5,164 nucleotides of DNA. Origin: Actinomycetota bacterium. Its GTDB lineage: Bacteria > Actinomycetota > Geothermincolia > Fen-727 > Anoxymicrobiaceae. A program made the translations under genes and the position numbers. The stretch covers positions 1-5,164 of the forward strand of contig JAENXM010000135.1 in the NCBI GenBank assembly GCA_016649525.1. Reading direction: 5' to 3'. This document shows positions 1 through 4,909 of the stretch, piece after piece (the stretch's first letter is position 1; every line of letters begins with the position of its first letter). The notes beneath the pieces are model-generated. The model was given only the letters and a program-made list of their open reading frames with translations. It was not told the origin of the DNA and made no database searches.

Positions 1-291
1 CTTGTAGTAATCGCCGAACGAGAAGTTGCCGAGCATCTCGAAGAAGGTGCTGTGCCTGGCCGTGCTCCCCACCTCGTCTATGTCCGTCGTGCGCAGGCAC
101 TTCTGTACCGACGCGGCACGACCGTAGGGCGGCTCCTCCTCACGCAGAAAATAGGGCTTGAACTGGACCATCCCGGCGTTGGTGAGCAGGAGCGTGGGGT
201 CGTTAGGGACCAGGGAGAAACCGGGCACTACGCGGTGCCCTCTTTCCGCGAAGAAGTCTATGAAGGTCTGTCGTATCTCCTCACTCTTCAA
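1..291 (-). CDS. alaS: Alanyl-tRNA synthetase, N-terminal fragment (cut by left edge)
   Basis: AlaRS attaches alanine to tRNA(Ala) in the cytoplasm. Only the first 97 residues of a protein usually near 870-900 aa are present; the reading frame stays open to base 1. They form the start of the class II catalytic domain: SEEIRQTFIDFF near the N-terminus, NDPTLLLTNAGMVQFKPYF at about 30-48, and TARHSTFFEMLGNFSFGDYY at 77-96, which is the AlaRS motif 2 region. The start is TTG at 289-291. An in-frame TGA lies nine bases upstream and the next in-frame Met is residue 41, so TTG is the only start that keeps the conserved N-terminus. An AAGGGTGA ribosome-binding site precedes it by six bases. The KCLRTTDIDEVG segment resembles deep actinobacterial AlaRS more than the E. 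coli form. It follows the DUF948 gene on the same strand after a 244-base gap. Identity is certain; how it is transcribed is not visible. Confidence 0.97.
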   Translation of the reverse strand, partial: MKSEEIRQTFIDFFAERGHRVVPGFSLVPNDPTLLLTNAGMVQFKPYFLREEEPPYGRAASVQKCLRTTDIDEVGSTARHSTFFEMLGNFSFGDYYK

Positions 292-297
292 GCGCTC

Positions 298-305
298 TCA
301 CCCTT
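298..305 (-). promoter_or_regulatory. Ribosome-binding site of alaS (supports the TTG start)
   Basis: The minus strand reads AAGGGTGA, a good match to the anti-Shine-Dalgarno complement, six bases before TTG. It overlaps the in-frame TGA that rules out any longer N-terminus. Confidence 0.8.
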
Positions 306-360
306 CTTGGCTCGGCGATCCCATTTCGGTCGCACTATCCATGACTCTTCAATGATTGCA

Positions 361-371
361 CAGCCGGACGG
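361..371. repeat. 11-bp direct repeat, copy 1
   Basis: CAGCCGGACGG occurs here and again at 506-516, in the same orientation and 145 bases apart. On the minus strand both copies also have GGTC a few bases upstream and CAA just downstream, with small length differences. The likeness therefore extends slightly beyond the exact match. Confidence 0.5.
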
Positions 372-464
372 ATGAGACCAGTACGAAGCTCAACCGCCAA
401 ATACACAACCACTTCTCATCAAATGGAGAAAGATGGCGAAGCACTTTCGTTCCGGGCGTGCCTT

Positions 465-476
465 TATGCCGGCATA
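465..476. repeat. Perfect 12-bp palindrome
   Basis: TATGCCGGCATA is fully self-complementary. It could be a dimeric repressor site or part of an RNA fold. It lies in the gap between the DUF948 gene and alaS, about 170 bases upstream of the alaS start. No regulator can be named from the sequence. Confidence 0.45.
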
Positions 477-502
477 GCAGGCAATAGGCCGGGATACCTG
501 CT
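476..502 (-). other. Hairpin with 6-bp stem next to the palindrome
   Basis: AGCAGG (476-481) pairs with CCTGCT (497-502) around a 15-base loop. The loop contains CCGGC (minus strand, 488-492), which can instead pair with GCCGG in the neighbouring palindrome (469-473). Two folds therefore compete. No U-tract follows on the minus strand, so it is not a standard terminator. Confidence 0.35.
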
Positions 503-505
503 TTG

Positions 506-516
506 CAGCCGGACGG
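506..516. repeat. 11-bp direct repeat, copy 2
   Basis: This is the second exact copy of CAGCCGGACGG. The two copies bound a 134-base interior (372-505) whose ends are not inverted repeats, so this is not a recognisable insertion element. Confidence 0.5.
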
Positions 517-535
517 GACCCGCGATCCCCTGGAC

Positions 536-889
536 TCACTTCTTCTTGAACTTGCTGTAAGCCTTCCCCGCACCGGCCCCTATCCCGATAACCTTCACTA
601 TGGGGGAGGTGACCACTTCCTGCACGACCTTGGTCGCGCTGTTTGCTTTCTGCGACATGGACTCGACAGCCGTCAGTACCCCGTCCACCCTTTCGAGCTC
701 CGTGTTCACGTGGTCCATGGTCGTCTGGAATTTCGATATGAGCGGAACGGTCTCGACCCTCATGTCATCGAGGAACTGGTTCATTATGCCCATCGTCCTC
801 ACCAGCTGCACCAGCAACCACGCCGAGACGACAGCCATCAATCCAAAAGCGATCGCAGCGATCAGTCCGGAAACCTGCCCGACGCTCAT
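536..889 (-). CDS. DUF948-type single-pass membrane protein
   Basis: This is a 117-aa protein of unknown biochemical function. It starts MSVGQVSG and has one hydrophobic membrane segment at about residues 7-30. A helical, probably coiled-coil stretch follows (about 31-92), with a VNTELERVDGVLTAVESM core. It ends in TSPIVKV, a glycine-rich IGIGAGAGKAY segment and a lysine-rich tail. This layout fits the DUF948 family (Bacillus YtxG-like), which in actinobacteria often sits just upstream of alaS, as here. The start is ATG at 887-889, chosen for its AGGAG box six bases upstream. A longer in-frame GTG start at 967 would add 26 unlikely residues translated across a GC hairpin. The family assignment rests on my reading of pattern and context, not on a profile search. 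A role in the cell envelope or stress response is only inferred. Confidence 0.85.
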   Translation of the reverse strand: MSVGQVSGLIAAIAFGLMAVVSAWLLVQLVRTMGIMNQFLDDMRVETVPLISKFQTTMDHVNTELERVDGVLTAVESMSQKANSATKVVQEVVTSPIVKVIGIGAGAGKAYSKFKKK

Positions 890-895
890 AGCGCA

Positions 896-900
896 CTCCT
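896..900 (-). promoter_or_regulatory. Ribosome-binding site of the DUF948 gene
   Basis: The minus strand reads GGAAAGGAG then TGCGCT before ATG. The AGGAG core lies six bases upstream. This decides the start at 889 over the in-frame GTG at 967. Confidence 0.8.
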
Positions 901-942
901 TTCCGCTATAGCAAACCCGCTCTTGAAAACATAACTCTTTAG

Positions 943-961
943 CCCGGCCTCTCAGGCCGGG
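943..961. repeat. Strong GC hairpin B (8-bp stem, 3-base loop)
   Basis: CCCGGCCT-CTC-AGGCCGGG is a perfect inverted repeat 53 bases upstream of the DUF948 start codon. On the minus strand it is followed by CTAAAGAGTTATG. That is only weakly U-rich, so intrinsic termination is uncertain. Its inner arms, GGCCT and AGGCC, are the same as in hairpin A. Confidence 0.7.
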
Positions 962-982
962 TGTCACGAGGATTATGACTTC

Positions 983-1001
983 GCGGGCCTACGAGGCCCG
1001 C
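983..1001. repeat. Strong GC hairpin A (8-bp stem, 3-base loop)
   Basis: GCGGGCCT-ACG-AGGCCCGC is a second perfect inverted repeat with the same stem and loop lengths as hairpin B, 21 bases away from it. Between the two, GTCA and TGAC on the minus strand can form a small third stem. No U-tract follows on either strand. It may be a paired repeat of REP/BIME style, a leader RNA element or a processing or transcript-end structure. Confidence 0.7.
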
Positions 1002-1027
1002 CCTAAGCCTCAGTTGAATCGTCGATA

Positions 1028-1057
1028 AATATAACACAGTGCTTGTAAGGCTAACAA
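1028..1057 (-). promoter_or_regulatory. Possible sigma-70-type promoter for the DUF948 (and alaS) unit
   Basis: The minus strand has TTGTTA (1052-1057), an 18-base spacer, then TATATT (1028-1033); these match the consensus -35 and -10 at four and five of six positions. It lies in an AT-rich patch of otherwise GC-rich DNA just after aspS. Transcription would begin near 1020 and give a leader of roughly 130 bases containing hairpins A and B. Confidence 0.4.
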
Positions 1058-1090
1058 TAATGAAGGCTGTGCGCGACGCCGGCTTGAAGG

Positions 1091-2893
1091 TTACCCTGAG
1101 GACCCCTTCAAACCGAGGTCCCGCAGCTGGGCCTCTGCCACCTCGTCGGGAGCACCGGTGAGCGGGCAGGTGGCCGACTGGGTCTTGGGGAAGGCTATCG
1201 TGTCCCTGATGGTGTCGCGGCCGGCAAGGAGCATCACGAGCCTGTCGAGGCCGAGCGCGATCCCGCCGTGCGGCGGCGCGCCGTATTCAAGAGCTTCTAA
1301 CAAGAAGCCGAACTTCGCCTCGGATTCGGACGGCGGTATCGAAAGGAGCTTGAACATCCTCTCCTGGACGTCGCGGCGGTGTATCCTCACCGAGCCTCCC
1401 CCGATCTCCACGCCGTTTATCACGATATCGTAGGCGCGCGCCCTCGCCGCGAGCGGCTCATCCTCGAGCCCTGCGAGCGAATCCTCGGTCGGGCTGGTGA
1501 AAGGATGGTGGAGCGACTTGTAGCGCTTCTCCACCTCGTCGTACTCGAGGAGTGGGAAATCGACTATCCAGACCGCACGGTAATCATCGTTCGGGATGAG
1601 ACCCAGCTTCTTCGCAACACCCGGGCGCAGCTGGTAGAGGACCTCGTCGCACGCAACGCGGCCGCCCGCCATGAGAAAGGCCGCATCGCCGGGCTCGAGG
1701 CGGAGCGTGGAGATGAGCCCGTCCTTCTCCTCATCGCTCAAGAACTTCGCAACGGGTGACTTGAGTCCGTCACTCTCCAGCACGAACCACAGGAGTCCCG
1801 GCGCGCCGAGCTCCTGCGCCTTCCTTTCCCACCCGTCGAGGTCGGAGCGTGACATCGCCGAACCGCCCTCTATCCTCATGCCACGTATACAGCCCCCCGC
1901 CTCGAGAGCGTTGGCGAAGACCTTGAATCCTGTTGTCTTGAAAACATCGTTGAGAGTATCCATGAGCATGCGGTACCGGAGGTCCGGGCGGTCCGTGCCG
2001 TAGCGCTCCATCGCCTCGTCGTACGGCATCCTCCCGACCGGGCTTTCGAGCTCGCGCCCGGCCGCCCTGAATACCTCCGCCAAGAGGCCGTCGGTTGTCG
2101 CTATTATGTCGTCCTCGTCGACGAACGACATCTCGATATCTATCTGGGTGAACTCCGGCTGCCGGTCGGCCCTCAGGTCCTCGTCCCTGTAACAGCGCGC
2201 TATCTGGTAGTAGCGGTCGAACCCCGAGATCATCAGTATCTGCTTGAAAAGCTGCGGGGACTGGGGCAGGGCGTAAAAGCGCCCGGGCTGGAGCCGACTC
2301 GGCACGAGGAAGTCCCTCGCCCCCTCCGGCGTGCTCTTTGTGAGCCTGGGGGTCTCCACCTCAGTGAATCCCTGAGCGGTCAGAAAATCGTGTGTCGCCT
2401 TGATGATCCGGTGCCTCAGCTTCATGCCCTCGTGCATCGACTGGCGCCTCAGATCGATGTACCGGTACTGGAGTCGCACCCGCTCGTCGACGCTGACGTC
2501 TTCCTTGACCTCGAAGGGCGGGGTCTTCGAGGGGTTTATCACCTCGACATCGCGAACGAGCACTTCGACCGCACCCGTGGGCATCGAGGGATTCTCTCTT
2601 CCCTCGGGGCGCGGCCGGACCTCACCTAGCACCCCGAGCACGTACTCGGGCCGCACATCTTCCGCAATACCGTGAGACTGCTCCGATGCCCTCGGGTCGA
2701 AGACCACCTGTACGACCCCGGAGTCGTCCCGCAGGTCTATGAATATCAACCCGCCGTGGTCTCGCCGGCGCGCGGCCCAGCCGTTGAGCGTGACCTCGCG
2801 GCCGTGGTCTTCGACGCCGAGCTCCCCGCAGTAAGCGTCCCGCTTGAGCCTGAAAGTGACCCGGTGTTCCCTACCCTCCGCCCCATCCGTCAT
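1091..2893 (-). CDS. aspS: Aspartyl-tRNA synthetase, predicted non-discriminating
   Basis: This 600-aa bacterial-type AspRS charges tRNA(Asp), and probably also tRNA(Asn), with aspartate in the cytoplasm. Residues 1 to about 120 form the OB-fold anticodon-binding domain. The class II core follows: LQYRYIDLRR (141-150), STPEGARDFLVPSR (187-200), ALPQSPQLFKQ (208-218), motif 2 around RDEDLRADRQPEFTQ (236-250), a GAD insertion at about 300-430, LHHPFTSP (461-468), GGGSVRIH (498-505) and motif 3 GIALGLDRL (544-552). His46 in RRRDHGG and Gly98 in RPEGRENP match the positions that mark non-discriminating AspRS in Pseudomonas aeruginosa; E. coli has RRRDLGS instead. The start is ATG at 2891-2893, which overlaps the hisS stop as ATGA and has GGAGG seven bases upstream. 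An in-frame start 60 bases earlier would lie inside hisS. Length is normal for the family (E. coli 590 aa). Confidence 0.97.
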   Translation of the reverse strand: MTDGAEGREHRVTFRLKRDAYCGELGVEDHGREVTLNGWAARRRDHGGLIFIDLRDDSGVVQVVFDPRASEQSHGIAEDVRPEYVLGVLGEVRPRPEGRENPSMPTGAVEVLVRDVEVINPSKTPPFEVKEDVSVDERVRLQYRYIDLRRQSMHEGMKLRHRIIKATHDFLTAQGFTEVETPRLTKSTPEGARDFLVPSRLQPGRFYALPQSPQLFKQILMISGFDRYYQIARCYRDEDLRADRQPEFTQIDIEMSFVDEDDIIATTDGLLAEVFRAAGRELESPVGRMPYDEAMERYGTDRPDLRYRMLMDTLNDVFKTTGFKVFANALEAGGCIRGMRIEGGSAMSRSDLDGWERKAQELGAPGLLWFVLESDGLKSPVAKFLSDEEKDGLISTLRLEPGDAAFLMAGGRVACDEVLYQLRPGVAKKLGLIPNDDYRAVWIVDFPLLEYDEVEKRYKSLHHPFTSPTEDSLAGLEDEPLAARARAYDIVINGVEIGGGSVRIHRRDVQERMFKLLSIPPSESEAKFGFLLEALEYGAPPHGGIALGLDRLVMLLAGRDTIRDTIAFPKTQSATCPLTGAPDEVAEAQLRDLGLKGSSG

Positions 2894-4173
2894 CGGGTGC
2901 CCTCCAGGAATCTCTCTATCTCGGAGACGGCGTCGCCTATCGGGATATCCCACTGTTCGCTCCGGCCGAGGTCCCTCAGCGCGACCCCGCCGCGCTCGAG
3001 CTCCTCACCGCCGACGATCATCACGAGCATGGCCCCCAGCCTGTCGGCCTGCTTCATCTGGGCCTTGAGGCTTCGCCCCATGAAGTCGGCGTCCGCGCTG
3101 AAGCTAGCATCCCGGATCTCCTTGAGCAGGGAAAACACGCGGCCGCGGTCGACCCCTTCGACGCCCGCGACGAAAACGATCATCTGTTCGAGCTCCTCGA
3201 ACATCCCCAGGCCCTCGGAGTCGAGTGACATCATCAGCCTCTCGACGCCCATGCTGAAACCGACGCCCGGAGTGGGGGGGCCTCCCAGTTCCTCCGCGAG
3301 GTAGTCGTAGCGCCCCCCGGCGGAAACCGCGTTCTGCGCGCCCAGGCCCTCGAACTGAAACTCGAACGCCGTCTTCGTGTAGTAATCGAGGCCGCGTACA
3401 AGGCTGCGGTCCACGTCAAAAGGAACCTCCAGCATTTCAAGGCCGCCCATCACGCCCTCGAAATGCTCCCTGCACTCGGGGCAGATGTGCTCCGCTATCG
3501 CCGGGGCGCCTGAAAGGGCCTCCCGGCAGCCCTCCTCCTTGCAGTCGAAAACGCGCATGGGGTTCGTCTTCGCCCTCTTCCTGCACTGCTCGCAGAGAGA
3601 AGGAGCTATCCCCTCGAGATATCCAGTCAGGACCTCACGGTAGCCCGGGCGGCAGTTCCTGCAACCGACGCTGTTCAGCACCAGGCGGTAGCGCTCGAGG
3701 CCCAGCCTCTGGAAGAGCACCGCGGATATCGAGATTATCTCGGCGTCGATCAGCGGGTCGGCGCTCCCCACCGCCTCCGCGCCGATCTGGTAGAACTGGC
3801 GGAACCTGCCGGCCTGGGGCCGCTCGCGGCGGAACATGGGGCCGAAATAGAAAAGCTTCTGGGGGAGCCCCTCCGCATACAGCCCCCTTTCGAGATACGC
3901 CCTTATCACAGGCGCCGTTCCCTCCGGCCGCATCGTGAGGGACTCGCCTCCGCGGTCCTCGAACGTGTACATCTCCTTGGTCACGATGTCGGTATCCTCG
4001 CCTATGCTCCTTCTGAACAGCTCGGTGTTCTCGAGGACAGGCGTGCTTATCCTCCTGTATCCGCGCAGGGTGAGTACCTCGCCCGCAAGCGCGAGAACCC
4101 GTTCGGTCCTCTCGGACTCGGGAAACACCAGGTCGTATGTACCCTTGGGCGCCCGGTATCTAAGCTCCGCCAT
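2890..4173 (-). CDS. hisS: Histidyl-tRNA synthetase
   Basis: This 427-aa class II enzyme charges tRNA(His) in the cytoplasm. Visible signatures are RAPKGTYD (7-14), the motif 1 region around GYRRISTPVLE (38-48), TMRPEGTAPVIRAYLE (80-95), motif 2 with GPMFRRERPQAGRFRQFYQ (111-129), the histidine-binding LVRGLDYYTKTAFEF (258-272), SAGGRYD (284-290) and motif 3 GVGFSMGVERL (303-313). The C-terminal anticodon-binding domain runs from about 330 to 427. Presence of the catalytic arginine (LVRGLDYYT) and the tRNA/anticodon domain argues for a true synthetase rather than the regulatory paralogue HisZ. The insertion domain carries four cysteine pairs: 171/174, 194/197, 211/216 and 231/234. E. coli HisRS lacks these. 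The start is ATG at 4171-4173, eight bases after the upstream hydrolase stop. The 3' end overlaps aspS by four bases. Confidence 0.97.
   Translation of the reverse strand: MAELRYRAPKGTYDLVFPESERTERVLALAGEVLTLRGYRRISTPVLENTELFRRSIGEDTDIVTKEMYTFEDRGGESLTMRPEGTAPVIRAYLERGLYAEGLPQKLFYFGPMFRRERPQAGRFRQFYQIGAEAVGSADPLIDAEIISISAVLFQRLGLERYRLVLNSVGCRNCRPGYREVLTGYLEGIAPSLCEQCRKRAKTNPMRVFDCKEEGCREALSGAPAIAEHICPECREHFEGVMGGLEMLEVPFDVDRSLVRGLDYYTKTAFEFQFEGLGAQNAVSAGGRYDYLAEELGGPPTPGVGFSMGVERLMMSLDSEGLGMFEELEQMIVFVAGVEGVDRGRVFSLLKEIRDASFSADADFMGRSLKAQMKQADRLGAMLVMIVGGEELERGGVALRDLGRSEQWDIPIGDAVSEIERFLEGTR
2901..2905 (-). promoter_or_regulatory. Ribosome-binding site of aspS, inside the hisS 3' end
   Basis: GGAGG on the minus strand lies seven bases before the aspS ATG and inside the last hisS codons. 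With the ATGA overlap it suggests translational coupling of HisRS and AspRS synthesis, and it fixes the start at 2893. Confidence 0.75.
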
Positions 4174-4176
4174 CTA

Positions 4177-4183
4177 CCCCCCT
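4177..4183 (-). promoter_or_regulatory. G-run ribosome-binding site of hisS overlapping the hydrolase stop codon
   Basis: The minus strand reads TAGGGGGGTAG then ATG. The last two bases of the TAG stop of the hydrolase begin an AGGGGGGT tract that serves as the Shine-Dalgarno sequence of hisS, three bases before its start. Spacing is short if the last Gs are used. Ribosomes ending the hydrolase could re-initiate at hisS. Confidence 0.6.
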
Positions 4184-4823
4184 AATCCAGGTTTCGCAGG
4201 AAAGGGTTCGTCTCCTTCTCGATCCCCACGGTGGTCACGGGACCGTGGCCCGGATATATCTTCGTCTCATCGGGCAGCACCCATACTTCGCGGCTGACAG
4301 CGTTGAGCAGGTCCGGCAGGGAACCGCCCCTGAGGTCCGTACGGCCAATCGAGCCCTGGAAGACGAGGTCACCACAGAAAATGCCACCGCCGACCAGGAA
4401 ACTCAATGAGCCGACCGTGTGGCCGGGCGTGCTCAAGACCTTTATCGTGTTTTCACCGAGGGGCAGGGTGTCTCCTCCCCTTATAAACTCGACCCCGCTG
4501 GGCTTCGAGACAAACAGGGAGCCGAGCCTGTTAGATAGCCCCTTTGCCGACCCGGCCAGTATCCCCGCATCTTCCCGTGAGATGAAAACGGAAGCCCCTG
4601 TCGCCTCCGCAACTTTCCCAACCGCGCCCACATGATCCATGTGGCCGTGCGTGCAGAGTATGCCTAGACAGGAAAGTCCCGACGTATTCGAGGCATCGAG
4701 TATACCGCGGGCATCGCCCCCGGGGTCGATGATGTAACCCTCCCCCGTGCCTGGATCCTGGAGGATATAACAGTTTGTACCCAGCATCCCGACTTCAAGC
4801 CTCTTGACCTCTATCGAAACCAT
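4182..4823 (-). CDS. Metallo-beta-lactamase-fold hydrolase, glyoxalase-II-like (YcbL/YqgX type)
   Basis: This 213-aa cytoplasmic hydrolase has no signal peptide. The complete binuclear metal site of the MBL fold is present: THGHMDH (His59, His61, Asp63, His64), His135 in STPGHTVGS, Asp152 in CGDLVFQGSIGRTDL and His193 in YPGHGP. GSIGRTDLRGG and the TTVGIEKETNPFL ending are typical of the short YcbL/YqgX group, which lacks the C-terminal glutathione-binding domain of classical glyoxalase II. The natural substrate is unknown; thioester hydrolysis is the family precedent. The start is ATG at 4821-4823, with AGGAA seven bases upstream. A GTG nine codons earlier has no ribosome-binding site. A homologous gene between relA and hisS is common in actinobacteria and Firmicutes; whether it serves tRNA metabolism is not known. 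Confidence 0.93.
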   Translation of the reverse strand: MVSIEVKRLEVGMLGTNCYILQDPGTGEGYIIDPGGDARGILDASNTSGLSCLGILCTHGHMDHVGAVGKVAEATGASVFISREDAGILAGSAKGLSNRLGSLFVSKPSGVEFIRGGDTLPLGENTIKVLSTPGHTVGSLSFLVGGGIFCGDLVFQGSIGRTDLRGGSLPDLLNAVSREVWVLPDETKIYPGHGPVTTVGIEKETNPFLRNLD

Positions 4824-4830
4824 TACCGCC

Positions 4831-4835
4831 TTCCT
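4831..4835 (-). promoter_or_regulatory. Ribosome-binding site of the MBL hydrolase
   Basis: AGGAA within AGGAAGGCGG on the minus strand lies seven bases before ATG at 4823. It supports this start over the in-frame GTG at 4850, which has only TTATCTTTGC upstream. Confidence 0.7.
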
Positions 4836-4856
4836 GTCTTCTGTCAGCACGCAAAG

Positions 4857-4885
4857 ATAATATCATTACGCGCGGTTTGAATCAG
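4857..4885 (-). promoter_or_regulatory. Weak candidate promoter upstream of MBL-hisS-aspS
   Basis: TATTAT (4857-4862) matches the -10 consensus at five of six positions. CTGATT 17 bases upstream (4880-4885) matches the -35 at only three. It is AT-rich against a GC-rich background and would start transcription about 25 bases before the hydrolase ATG. Read-through from dtd is equally possible. Confidence 0.25.
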
Positions 4886-4898
4886 TGCGAAGGCACCG
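4883..4898 (-). other. Small hairpin after dtd
   Basis: CGGTGC-CTTC-GCACTG on the minus strand gives a 6-bp stem, including one G-U pair, 11 bases after the dtd stop. No U-tract follows, so at most it is a weak terminator or RNA-stabilising hairpin. It overlaps the candidate -35. Confidence 0.3.
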
Positions 4899-4909
4899 AA
4901 AGGGTAATT

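Larger units (their letters stand above)
292..535 (-). other. Intergenic region between DUF948 gene and alaS (possible alaS leader)
   Basis: This is 244 bases without a convincing gene. An open frame of 74 codons crosses it on the minus strand (349-573). It overlaps the end of the DUF948 gene in another frame, has no ribosome-binding site and an unnatural composition rich in Arg, Ser, Cys and Trp, so I do not call it. The stretch holds a 12-bp palindrome (465-476), a 6-bp-stem hairpin (476-502), a small hairpin at 413-430 and two copies of an 11-base repeat (361-371, 506-516). I saw no T-box signature (AGGGTGGNACCGCG) on the minus strand and no convincing sigma-70 promoter, so whether alaS is co-transcribed or has its own promoter remains open. 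Confidence 0.6.

Noticed and set aside
412..448. Small hairpins TTCTC/GAGAA and GAAAG/CTTTC as terminator of the DUF948 gene
   Set aside because: Stems are short or bulged and no U-tract follows on either strand.
292..535. T-box riboswitch or tRNA gene upstream of alaS
   Set aside because: No AGGGTGGNACCGCG-like T-box, no TTCGANTC T-arm and no cloverleaf were found by eye on either strand.
349..573. Minus-strand 74-codon open frame between the DUF948 gene and alaS
   Set aside because: It overlaps the DUF948 coding end out of frame, has no ribosome-binding site, and its composition (many Arg, Ser, Cys, Trp) looks like translated non-coding DNA.
906..932. Eight-residue upstream open frame (MFSRAGLL) between hairpin B and the DUF948 start
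   Set aside because: It is too short to support by itself and has only a weak, badly spaced AAAGAG before its ATG. It has no run of codons suggesting attenuation.
503..934. 143-codon plus-strand open frame opposite the DUF948 gene
   Set aside because: It is rich in His, Arg and Pro, has no recognisable domain and lies antisense to a well-supported gene; a shadow frame of GC-rich DNA.
890..967. Longer DUF948 protein starting at GTG 967
   Set aside because: It would translate hairpin B into 26 residues unlike the family N-terminus, while the ATG at 889 has a strong AGGAG box.
2672..3304. 210-codon plus-strand open frame across the hisS/aspS junction
   Set aside because: It lies antisense to two certain synthetase genes, and its Ser/Pro/Arg low-complexity content is typical of an opposite-strand shadow.
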